DNA of 64,000 nt from JBDIAG01 sp047974565 (GTDB lineage Bacteria; Actinomycetota; Actinomycetes; Actinomycetales; CAWJMD01): the NCBI GenBank assembly GCA_047974565.1, contig JBKECN010000086.1:1-64000 (forward strand). Direction: 5' to 3'. The notes beneath the pieces are model-generated. The model saw nothing but the letters and a program-made list of their open reading frames with translations. It was not told where the DNA came from and did no database searches. Every line of letters begins with the position of its first letter. Positions within the stretch are counted from its first letter, which is position 1. Below, one piece after another: positions 1-7,455 of the stretch. The translations under genes and the position numbers were made by a program.

Positions 1-2
1 CC

Positions 3-44
3 TCGGTGCTCGCCGGGCTCGCCACCCAGCCTCAAGGAGGGTGA
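3..44 (+). CDS. 3' end of an unidentified upstream gene
   Basis: The frame ending with TGA at 42-44 is open back to the window edge and stops 3 nt before the permease start. An ATP-binding subunit is the usual upstream partner of an FtsX-like permease, so this may be the tail of that ATPase. Only 13 codons are visible, so this rests on position alone. Confidence 0.35.
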   Translation, partial: SVLAGLATQPQGG

Positions 45-47
45 GTC

Positions 48-1439
48 GTGCGGCATCTGCTGCTGGCCGAACTCCGAGACTCCTGGACCGCCTGGGCGGG
101 AGTGTGCCTGACGTTCATCGCCGTGAACTTCGCCCTGGCACTGCCGGCCCAGATCGGGCTGATCGGCGTCACCGGGGTGCTCTCCGGCGAACTGAACTTC
201 TGGACGTCGGCGGCCTACACCTTCGGACCCGGCTTCAACATCCTCATGTGCCTCATCGTGGGCGCGGTGGTGATCGGCGCCTCCACCAGCCTGGTGGTGG
301 ACTCCCGCCGCGGCTCGCTCGCCCGCCTCGCCCTGGGTGGGGCCACCCCGAGCCAGGTGGTGGCCACCATCATGAGCCAGCTCGCGGTGGTGAGCCTGGC
401 GTGTGCGGTGATCGGCGACGCGATCGCCCTCGGGGTGCTGCAACCCACTCTGGTCTTCCTCGCCGAAGGTGAGATCCAGCCGCCGGCCGCCAGGTATGTC
501 CTGTGGCCGGTCCTGTTGGCCAATGCAGCAGCCGTCCTGGCCGCGTTGATCGGCGGCTACCGCCAGGCGCATCGAGCCAGTCTCATACCCCCGGTGGAGG
601 CGCTACGCCAGTCCACCGCTCAGCCGGACGAACGAATGGGCGTGGGCCGCTGGATCCGGTTCGCCCTGCTGTTCGCAGCGGTCGCCGGGGCCTTCGCGCT
701 CATTCCCCTCCTGGTGTCCGCCGATCAGTCCGAACGCTTCAGCAACGTGCTCACCAGCGGCATGGTGTTGCTCATCCTGGCAGGCGCGATGCTCGCCTCG
801 GTCGCGCCGCGCATCGTCGGGCCGCTCACCCGCGTCTGGACCCGGCTCGTTCCCACTTCGGACCCGATCTGGCAACTCGCCCGCACCACGGCCGTAGTGA
901 AGGCCTCGAGACTGAGCAAGTCCGTGGTCCCGGTGATGCTCACCATCGGGTTGCTGTTCGGCATGCTCGTCTTCTACGGAGTGATCCTGGGAGTGGCCAG
1001 ATCGCTGGGGATCTTCGACATGTCGACTACCGGGATCGGCACCCTGTTGTCCTTCCTCGGGCTGCCCCTGCTGGTGTCGATGTCCGGCGGGGTGGGGTCG
1101 CTCATCATGATGTCCAAGCAGCGGGACGCCGAGCTTGCCCTGGCCGGAATCGTCGGAGCGACCCCGGCGCAGCGACTCTGCTTGCCGGTGCTGGAGGGGG
1201 TCATCATCACCGTCACCGGCGCGCTGCTGGCATTGGTGATGGTGGGTATCAGCATGGGTTTCCTCGCGGTCGCTGTTCCCGCGGCCGGATTCCCTTTCAT
1301 CGTCGAGCCACATCTACTGGCATTCGCGGGAACGTTCGGGGTCTGCCTGCTGGTGACGCTCGCCGCCACCGTGGGTCCGACCATCTCCTCGCTGCGCCAG
1401 CCCGAACCGAAGGTGATCGCTCGGCTGGTCGCCGAGTAG
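48..1439 (+). CDS. FtsX-like ABC transporter permease
   Basis: 463-aa integral membrane protein of the FtsX/MacB permease type. It has an N-terminal membrane segment after the short start RHLLLAELRDSW, a second group of helices around residues 65-180, and three C-terminal helices ending in TISSLRQPEPKVIARL, a typical tail of this family. It contains the glycine-rich stretches seen in MacB-type permeases but no large periplasmic domain. The GTG start sits 9 nt after an AAGGAGG Shine-Dalgarno. It lies directly upstream of the lanthipeptide cluster in the same direction, so a role in producer self-protection or peptide efflux is possible. That role is inferred only from position. Confidence 0.8.
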   Translation: MRHLLLAELRDSWTAWAGVCLTFIAVNFALALPAQIGLIGVTGVLSGELNFWTSAAYTFGPGFNILMCLIVGAVVIGASTSLVVDSRRGSLARLALGGATPSQVVATIMSQLAVVSLACAVIGDAIALGVLQPTLVFLAEGEIQPPAARYVLWPVLLANAAAVLAALIGGYRQAHRASLIPPVEALRQSTAQPDERMGVGRWIRFALLFAAVAGAFALIPLLVSADQSERFSNVLTSGMVLLILAGAMLASVAPRIVGPLTRVWTRLVPTSDPIWQLARTTAVVKASRLSKSVVPVMLTIGLLFGMLVFYGVILGVARSLGIFDMSTTGIGTLLSFLGLPLLVSMSGGVGSLIMMSKQRDAELALAGIVGATPAQRLCLPVLEGVIITVTGALLALVMVGISMGFLAVAVPAAGFPFIVEPHLLAFAGTFGVCLLVTLAATVGPTISSLRQPEPKVIARLVAE

Positions 1440-1532
1440 CGCCTCACTCGTCCGGTCGTGCGAGAGGCCTTGCCGGACGAGTGTGTTCGGTATCGACCTT
1501 CTCTGTGGATCCGCCTGCCCGGCGGTCCATAC

Positions 1533-1566
1533 GGCGGGTCCGCCCTTCGGCGGGCCCGCCGCTTTC
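1533..1566 (+). terminator. Probable intrinsic terminator after the permease gene
   Basis: GGCGGGTCCGCC at 1533-1544 pairs with GGCGGGCCCGCC at 1549-1560 (one G-U pair) around a CTTC loop, followed by GCTTTC. It separates the permease from the lanthipeptide operon. The T-tract is weak, as is common in high-GC genomes. Confidence 0.55.
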
Positions 1567-1714
1567 GTATGCCCGCACCGCCGCGCCCGGCCTCGCCGTC
1601 GCCAGGTACCCACCGAGGGGCACCCGGGCGAGGATCCCTAACTTGCGGACAGCCGGCCGGGCACCTTCGGCCAGCCGGCAGCCTGCGGCATTGACCCATG
1701 AGGTGCCGTGGTAT

Positions 1715-1900
1715 TCGCTTACTTCTACGAGATGAATCTCTCGTGCGGGATTATCGACCAGCCATTACTCGCGATTTTTGAACCTACGTCGAATCATGTT
1801 GCTTCTCAACATTTTTGGTTCACAGTAATTATGCGCGAGGCAGTCTTATGGTGAACGAAACCGCATCTGTATCGACCTGATCGAGAAGGGAAAGGCCGAC
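1715..1900 (+). promoter_or_regulatory. AT-rich promoter region of the lanthipeptide operon
   Basis: The 460-nt gap between the permease and lanKC holds no gene. Its last 180 nt are clearly richer in A/T than the surroundings (runs such as ATTTTTGG and GTAATTATG). They contain a small hairpin, ATGTTG at 1796-1801 with CAACAT at 1807-1812, followed by four Ts. A Shine-Dalgarno (GAGAAGGGAAAGG) precedes the lanKC ATG. No -35/-10 pair could be fixed with confidence. Confidence 0.4.
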
Positions 1901-4558
1901 ATGGCTGTACGCGCCGAATACTACCTGGGAGCCTCGGCGGACTCGCCCTTCTACGGTCCGTCGCAGCCTGGGCGCGGAACCGATGAGGGCACCCGGCTGC
2001 AAGCAGCCGAACTCCCCGCCGGCTGGCTCGTGCAGCGGTGGGGCGGCTGGGAGGGATGGACGCCGCGCGATTGGCGTCCCCGGTTGCAGGGCTGGAAGAT
2101 CCACGTCTCGGCCACGCTGGACTGTGCCCCCGAGACCCTCGCTCGCGCCACCCGGCTTTGTCTGGCGAGTGGCGTGGCCTTCAAGTTCCTGCCCACCCGT
2201 CAGGAGTTGGCGCAGTCGTCGGCCAAGCAGGGCGACCGCGGCAGCTCGGGCAAGTTCATCACCATCTACCCCGAGAGTGACGCGCAGTTCGCCGACCTCG
2301 TCACCGGGCTCGAGGAGGTGCTGCGCGGCCAGGCGGGCCCGTACATCCTGTCCGACCTGCGGGTCGGCCAGGCGCCGGTCTTCGTTCGGTACGGCGGGAT
2401 CATGGCGATGAACCTGCCGGACGCCAACGACCAGCCCGTGTCGGCGATCGCAGACCACACCAGCCTCGCTCTCATCCCCGATCAGCGCTTGCCGAAATTC
2501 ATTGTGCCCGAAGGAGTCGAGATCCCAGAGGTGCTGCGTGAGGCCTACCGTCGGTCCCAGGCCAACACCGATTCACGGTTGCGGGAGTTCACCAGCATCC
2601 GCCCCCTGCACTTCAGCAATGCGGGCGGGGTCTACAAGGCAACGCTGCCCGACGGCTCGCACAGGGTGCTTCGCGAAGCCCGCCCGCACGCCGGCCTCGA
2701 CGGACGGGAACGCTGCGCGCTGACCCGCCAGCTCGTCGAGCAGCAGGTGCTGGCCGACCTCGCCGGAGTCCCGGGAGTGCAGCAACTGGTCGGCGCCTTC
2801 ACCGCCTGGGAGCACCGCTACCTGGAGCTGGAGTACGTCCCGGGCAACACCCTCACCTCCTGGGTGGTGCGCAACATCCTTCTGCAGCAGGACGACCCGC
2901 AGGAGTACACCCGTAGAGCTGTGGGCATCGGACGCCAACTCATCGATATCGTCGAGCGGATCCACGAGACCGGCTGGGCGGTGGGTGATCTGCACACCGG
3001 CAACCTGCTGGTCGACGACGACGACACTGTGACGATCCTCGACCTCGAGGATGCCAGCCGCCTGGATGAGCCCCGGGAGATCGGCTTTCGGGTCTTCGAG
3101 TTCTGTGCCCAGGACGAGCAGGTCTCGGCGCGTGAGGCCGACTGGTTCGCAGTGGCCCGCTGCCTGATGCTCATGTACGTCTCCGATTGGGAGGTCGAGG
3201 CCGTCGCACCAGACTTCTGGCGAGTCGCCTTGGACAAGGTGCGCCGCGACTACGGCGAACAAGCCGCGGCTCAGCTCGAAGAGATCCAGGGCAGGTACCC
3301 CAGGGGCACCCGGTCGGTGTTGGCCTGCGACGTCCCGGTCGGGGTCTTCGAGCAGGCACCGCCGGCCCAGCAGGCGGTGCGGCAGCTGACCGCCGGCATC
3401 GACTGGTCGCGCACGTACGGCCAGAACGGCTCCTACCCAAGCGATGTGGTCAAGCCGAGCCGATTCGTCGAGGAGACCCTCGCCCACGGTCGGGCCGGGG
3501 TGGTACTGGCTCAGCAACGGATCGGAGCGGCGGTCCGTCCGGACGACGTGCAGGCACTGAGCAGGGCCGCGCGGGGGTGGGACGAGAGCCTGAGCATGGG
3601 CCTGTACGACGGTCTCGCCGGCCTGGCGCTGGTGCTCGGCGACGCCGGCCTGCACCAGGAGTCGGTGACTGCCGCCTCGCTCGCCTTGCGCACCAGCCTG
3701 GGCCGGCACCGGCTGGACCTGTGGGGCGGCCAGGCGGGTACCGCACTCGCCGCGATCGAGGTGGCCCGCGCCGCCGCGGACGACACACTGCTCGACCAGG
3801 CCCTGGCCGTCAACGAACGCCTGCACCGCACCGTCGCCGCGCCCGGCTCGGCCCGCACCGCGATCAGCCACAAGCGTGGCCTGTTCTGGGGGCCGACCGG
3901 GCTGGCCCTGACCGACCTCGCCGCCCACCTGGCCACCGGCGACGACGCCCTGCTGCACCGCGCCGTCACCAGACTGCGTGAGGAGGTGGACAACTGCGTG
4001 AGCATTCCCACCGGGGAGACCATGGTCCGCGACATCGACAACAATCGGGTGCTGCCCTACGTGGAATGGGGCTCCGCCGGGGTGTGGGTGGTCGTCACCC
4101 TCGCGGAGAGGCTCTCCGGACGCTGCCTGCTCAGCGACACCGAACGGGCCGGATTCGCGCTCGCCTGTTCGGCCGATTTCTACATCTACCCGAGCCTGGA
4201 CCACGGCCGGGCCGGCATCCTCACCACGCTGACCGCCGCCGGTCCGCAGTACCACGAGGAGGCGCTTCGTCAGTCGACTCTGCTGCGCGAGAGCCTGTTC
4301 CAGCACGACGGGATGGCCTTCTCGATCGGCGACGGCCTCATCCGGCTGAGCTCGGACCTGGCTACCGGTGCAGCCGGCGTGGCGCTGGCATTGCAAGCCC
4401 ATCTGGCCGGGTCCGGCTACCTCAACCTGCCGCTGTCCCACGACACGGCATTGCGGGCGGGCCGCGTGCCATACCCAGGGGCACCCGTCCCGTCGGCGGC
4501 CGGCACCACGAGCCCGGCGACCGCCGCCGAACCCGCGCCGGCCGGCATCGGGAGCTGA
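1901..4558 (+). CDS. lanKC: Class III lanthipeptide synthetase LanKC
   Basis: 885-aa trifunctional enzyme that phosphorylates Ser/Thr in the precursor, eliminates phosphate and cyclises Cys onto the dehydro residues. Domains in order: N-terminal lyase-like region (about 1-215), Ser/Thr kinase (about 230-490) and LanC-like cyclase (about 520-845). The kinase catalytic loop is GDLHTGN (Asp363, Asn368) and the metal-binding motif is DLED (381-384). The cyclase keeps the glycine repeats (YDGLAG, LWGGQAG, WGPTG) and His768 in DHGRAG. The Cys-Cys-His zinc ligands of LanC/LanL are not seen (EWGSAGV where LanL has a Cys), which puts it in class III rather than IV. It is followed closely by four precursor genes. 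Confidence 0.93.
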   Translation: MAVRAEYYLGASADSPFYGPSQPGRGTDEGTRLQAAELPAGWLVQRWGGWEGWTPRDWRPRLQGWKIHVSATLDCAPETLARATRLCLASGVAFKFLPTRQELAQSSAKQGDRGSSGKFITIYPESDAQFADLVTGLEEVLRGQAGPYILSDLRVGQAPVFVRYGGIMAMNLPDANDQPVSAIADHTSLALIPDQRLPKFIVPEGVEIPEVLREAYRRSQANTDSRLREFTSIRPLHFSNAGGVYKATLPDGSHRVLREARPHAGLDGRERCALTRQLVEQQVLADLAGVPGVQQLVGAFTAWEHRYLELEYVPGNTLTSWVVRNILLQQDDPQEYTRRAVGIGRQLIDIVERIHETGWAVGDLHTGNLLVDDDDTVTILDLEDASRLDEPREIGFRVFEFCAQDEQVSAREADWFAVARCLMLMYVSDWEVEAVAPDFWRVALDKVRRDYGEQAAAQLEEIQGRYPRGTRSVLACDVPVGVFEQAPPAQQAVRQLTAGIDWSRTYGQNGSYPSDVVKPSRFVEETLAHGRAGVVLAQQRIGAAVRPDDVQALSRAARGWDESLSMGLYDGLAGLALVLGDAGLHQESVTAASLALRTSLGRHRLDLWGGQAGTALAAIEVARAAADDTLLDQALAVNERLHRTVAAPGSARTAISHKRGLFWGPTGLALTDLAAHLATGDDALLHRAVTRLREEVDNCVSIPTGETMVRDIDNNRVLPYVEWGSAGVWVVVTLAERLSGRCLLSDTERAGFALACSADFYIYPSLDHGRAGILTTLTAAGPQYHEEALRQSTLLRESLFQHDGMAFSIGDGLIRLSSDLATGAAGVALALQAHLAGSGYLNLPLSHDTALRAGRVPYPGAPVPSAAGTTSPATAAEPAPAGIGS

Positions 4559-4563
4559 TCCCG

Positions 4564-4689
4564 GTGGGTGACAGCCTCAGCCTGCAGGGTCTGGAGATCG
4601 ATGTCGTCGAGACCCCCGCGGAAGAGTACCGATCCGACAACAGCGTCTATGCGTGCACCTTGCTGAGCATGCACAGCGTGGCCTGTTGA
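4564..4689 (+). CDS. lanA1: Class III lanthipeptide precursor 1
   Basis: 41-aa peptide starting at GTG 5 nt after the lanKC stop, so probably translationally coupled. The leader contains SLSLQGLEI, matching the LxLQ motif used by class III synthetases. The core carries SDNSVYAC and SMHSVAC, two Ser-x2-Ser-x(2-3)-Cys units expected to give two labionin or lanthionine rings. Pro18 in ETPAEE precedes the core. Unlike the other three genes it lacks a strong Shine-Dalgarno and uses GTG, which suggests lower expression. Confidence 0.75.
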   Translation: MGDSLSLQGLEIDVVETPAEEYRSDNSVYACTLLSMHSVAC

Positions 4690-4723
4690 CCACAAACCGT
4701 CGACCAGGAAAGGAGGTGACACC

Positions 4724-4855
4724 ATGTCGGACATCCTCGATCTGCAGAACGAAGAGCCGGACGAGACCGGCGGCGAAGAGAAGTACTCCACCGTGAGCTA
4801 CTTCCGGGCCTGCTACAAGTCGTACATCTCCATCTCACTGTGCATGGCCAAGTGA
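4724..4855 (+). CDS. lanA2: Class III lanthipeptide precursor 2
   Basis: 43-aa peptide with the leader start MSDILDLQNEEPDE (canonical LxLQ motif) and a near-perfect AAAGGAGGTGA Shine-Dalgarno. The core has two ring motifs: STVSYFRAC (Ser-x2-Ser-x4-Cys) and SYISISLC (Ser-x2-Ser-x3-Cys). It ends MAK. Pro12 followed by Asp is a candidate cleavage site for the prolyl oligopeptidase encoded downstream. The aromatic, hydrophobic core recalls SapB and labyrinthopeptins. Confidence 0.88.
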   Translation: MSDILDLQNEEPDETGGEEKYSTVSYFRACYKSYISISLCMAK

Positions 4856-4947
4856 GCACCCAACGCCCATAGGTACTGCCAGGTGTGACCAGGCCGATGG
4901 GCGGCCGCCCCGGATATCGACGAGCCCCCTGAGAGGAGGTGACATCC

Positions 4948-5073
4948 ATGGCCGACGTTCTGAAGATGCAGGGCGATGACCCCGAGTCCCCCGACGAGGA
5001 GAAGCGCTCCAACCCCAGTTATGTCTTCTGCGCTGGGGTCAACAACAGCAACACGAGCAAGTGGTTCTGCTGA
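4948..5073 (+). CDS. lanA3: Class III lanthipeptide precursor 3
   Basis: 41-aa peptide, leader start MADVLKMQGDDPESPDEEK with an LxMQ variant of the class III leader motif and two prolines (residues 12 and 15). The core contains SNPSYVFC and SNTSKWFC, both Ser-x2-Ser-x3-Cys, and ends on the last Cys. The Shine-Dalgarno is AGAGGAGGTGA. The core sequence is unlike the other three apart from the ring-forming residues. Confidence 0.87.
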   Translation: MADVLKMQGDDPESPDEEKRSNPSYVFCAGVNNSNTSKWFC

Positions 5074-5125
5074 ACTCGATCCCGAATCCCGCACCGCGAC
5101 GAACAAGAGAGGGGAGGTGACCGCC

Positions 5126-5251
5126 ATGTCAGACGTCCTCAACATGCAGGAGCCTGAGCCGGAGACCCCCGAAGAGGAGAAGGGCTCCTGGGTGAGCGCT
5201 TTCGCGTGCCGCAACAGCTACACCAGCCTCGCGTTCTGCATCGTCAAGTGA
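5126..5251 (+). CDS. lanA4: Class III lanthipeptide precursor 4
   Basis: 41-aa peptide, leader start MSDVLNMQEPEPETPEEEK (LxMQ motif; prolines at 10, 12 and 15). The core has SWVSAFAC and SYTSLAFC, both Ser-x2-Ser-x3-Cys, and ends IVK. A strong Shine-Dalgarno GGGGAGGTGA precedes the ATG. It is the last of four tandem precursors and is followed by a strong hairpin. Confidence 0.88.
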   Translation: MSDVLNMQEPEPETPEEEKGSWVSAFACRNSYTSLAFCIVK

Positions 5252-5322
5252 GTCGCCGCCAGGTCAGCGCCTATCTGACCCGACGAGTGACCCGACGCTG
5301 CGGCTGAGTGCCACCTGCGATT

Positions 5323-5354
5323 CCGGACCCGGCCCTGCAATGGGCCGGGTCCGG
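5323..5354 (+). terminator. Hairpin between precursor genes and exporter gene
   Basis: CCGGACCCGGCCC (5323-5335) and GGGCCGGGTCCGG (5342-5354) form a perfect 13-bp stem with a 6-nt loop. There is no T-tract, so it is probably a leaky terminator or 3'-stabilising structure. That would keep precursor mRNA more abundant than exporter mRNA, a common design in lanthipeptide operons (inference). Confidence 0.6.
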
Positions 5355-5515
5355 AGTTCTCGCCTCGACGCCGCGCGGCGTGCGACGAATCGCGACGAAT
5401 ATCGTCCGGGCTCGATTCCGGACCCCAACCGTCAGCCCGGTCGGCGCCTATCCGGCCGGGAAGACCGCACCGAACGTATTCCCCGCCTATGTAACGGCGC
5501 CCGAACGGCGCTGTT

Positions 5516-5544
5516 TTGTCAATCCCACCTGTATTGCATACTCC
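5516..5544 (+). promoter_or_regulatory. Possible promoter for the exporter/protease genes
   Basis: TTGTCA at 5516-5521 and TACTCC at 5539-5544 are 17 nt apart in an AT-richer stretch. They lie downstream of the precursor hairpin and about 65 nt before the exporter start. The -10 is a poor match, so this is tentative. The 357-nt stretch 5252-5608 holds no gene. Confidence 0.35.
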
Positions 5545-5608
5545 TATTTCACACGCTGGTCAGCGTTGTCGACGCAGCGTGTCTTGATGGGCCAGAAAGG
5601 ACGAGCCG

Positions 5609-7447
5609 ATGGACACGGCCACGATCGATCGAACGGTGGACGAGACCGTCCAGCTCCGGGGTTTCTTGGCCGAGCCACCCCGCGGCGCCCTGGCCCGGCT
5701 GATGGCCGTCCTGAGATTCAACCGCCGAGCCATGGCGTGGACCTTTATCGGAACCGTCGTGGCGTCCCTGGTCTCGCTCGTCCAACCTGCCGTGGCCGGC
5801 ATGCTCGTGTCCGCGCTACGCAACCAGGACTTCGCCGCCCTGCTGCCGGTCGGTGGCGCGCTGCTGGCCGCCGCCCTGGTCGCCTCGGGCCTGACTGCCG
5901 CGGTCAACCTCACCGCCGCGCGGGCGGGCAATCAACTCGTCCGGGACTTCCGCGACGCCGCGGCCCGGCTTTCCCTGCGGGTACCGGCCGAGAAGCTCGT
6001 CGATCATCCCGCCGCGGACCTGGTGGCCCGGTGCAGCATCGACTCCGAGCGGATGGGGGAGGTATACACCCGCGGCCCGATCCAGGCCCTGGGCGGCATC
6101 GTCCTGGTCAGCGGAGCCCTCGTGCAGATGACCATCATCGACCCGGTGCTCACCCTGTCCGCACTGGCGCTGACCCTGACCTGCCTGGCCATCATCATGC
6201 TGGCGTCCAAGCGGCTCACCGGGATCTCCTTCGACCGGCAGGAGGCCCAGGGGGAGTACGTCAGCGAGTGCACCCGCGCGCTGGGCTCGGTGCTCACCCT
6301 GCGCGCCTTCGTCGCCGACGCCTTCGCCATCCGGCGGCTGTCGGTCTCCAGCCAACGGCTGCTGGACGCCTCGAACCGGTCGGCCAAGGCCAACGCCTTC
6401 ATGGCCCCCCTGGTGACGATCTTCATCCAGGCCACCCTGCTGGTCATCGTCTGCATCGCCGTGCTGCGGGTGCACCACGGAAGCCTGTCCGTGGAGCACC
6501 TCGTCGCCTTCTTCATGTACACGATGATGATGATCGGCCCGATCGCCGGCAGTGCCGAGACGGCCATGCTGATGGCCGAGACGCTCGGTGCCCTCCAGCG
6601 CATCATCAACCTCGGAGATGTCGTCAAACCCGCTCCGGCGCTGAAGGTCTCAGCCGAGGAACTGGCTGCCTTGGAGGCCATGGAGGCCGAACCCAAGGGC
6701 GACCCGGAGGTGGTGCACGGCCAGTTGAGCTTCCGCAACGTCTCGGTGCGGTACGCCCAGGCCGGGGCCGGCGGGCGCGAGTTCGCGCTGCAGGACGTGT
6801 CCTTCGACGTGCCCCGCGGGGCCTGGGTCGCGCTCACCGGCTCCTCAGGCTCGGGCAAATCCACCCTGTTGTCCCTGATGGAGAAGTTCGTCGTGCCGAG
6901 CCAAGGACTGGTGCTGGTCGACGGCATCCCGCTGGATCAGCGCGAGGACGACGTCTACCGCTCCCAGGTGGGTTACATCGAACAGTCCTGCCCGTTGTTC
7001 AGCGGCACCGTGCGAGACAATCTGCTCCTGGGCCGAGACGGCATCGACGACGCCCGGTGCTGGGACATCCTGGAGAAAGTCGGCCTGACCCAGGCCATCT
7101 CGGCCCGCGCCGAGGGCCTGGACGCGCCGGTGGGTGAGTCCGCCTATGCCTTCTCCGGTGGTGAACGCCAGCGCCTGGCGATCGCCCGCACCTTGCTGGG
7201 CGAGCCGCGGATGCTTCTGCTGGACGAGATCACCTCGGGCCTGGACGTGGTCAACCGGGAGCAGATCATGGGACTGATCCGCACGTCGATGTCGGGCATC
7301 ACCACCCTTGCCTCCGGGCACGGCAGGTACGGGATCGACACCGCGGATCTCGTCCTGGTCCTGGATCGGGGACGGCTGGTGGATGCCGGTCCGCCTGCCG
7401 AGGTACGGCGTCGTTCGGCCCTGTTCCGCGCGCTGGTCGCCCACTAG
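5609..7447 (+). CDS. lanT: ABC exporter (fused membrane and ATPase domains), LanT-type
   Basis: 612-aa half-transporter expected to export the modified peptide. The N-terminal six-helix domain covers about residues 30-320. The ATPase domain follows, with Walker A GSSGSGKS (411-418), signature FSGGERQRLA (from 515) and Walker B MLLLDEITSGLD. No C39 peptidase domain is present at the N-terminus, so leader removal must be done by another enzyme, in line with the S9 peptidase gene 8 nt downstream. The ATG has the Shine-Dalgarno GAAAGGA. Confidence 0.9.
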   Translation: MDTATIDRTVDETVQLRGFLAEPPRGALARLMAVLRFNRRAMAWTFIGTVVASLVSLVQPAVAGMLVSALRNQDFAALLPVGGALLAAALVASGLTAAVNLTAARAGNQLVRDFRDAAARLSLRVPAEKLVDHPAADLVARCSIDSERMGEVYTRGPIQALGGIVLVSGALVQMTIIDPVLTLSALALTLTCLAIIMLASKRLTGISFDRQEAQGEYVSECTRALGSVLTLRAFVADAFAIRRLSVSSQRLLDASNRSAKANAFMAPLVTIFIQATLLVIVCIAVLRVHHGSLSVEHLVAFFMYTMMMIGPIAGSAETAMLMAETLGALQRIINLGDVVKPAPALKVSAEELAALEAMEAEPKGDPEVVHGQLSFRNVSVRYAQAGAGGREFALQDVSFDVPRGAWVALTGSSGSGKSTLLSLMEKFVVPSQGLVLVDGIPLDQREDDVYRSQVGYIEQSCPLFSGTVRDNLLLGRDGIDDARCWDILEKVGLTQAISARAEGLDAPVGESAYAFSGGERQRLAIARTLLGEPRMLLLDEITSGLDVVNREQIMGLIRTSMSGITTLASGHGRYGIDTADLVLVLDRGRLVDAGPPAEVRRRSALFRALVAH

Positions 7448-7455
7448 GACCGGTC

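Noticed and set aside
2573..4441. 622-codon minus-strand frame opposite lanKC
   Set aside because: Codon shadow; lanKC carries kinase and cyclase motifs on the plus strand.
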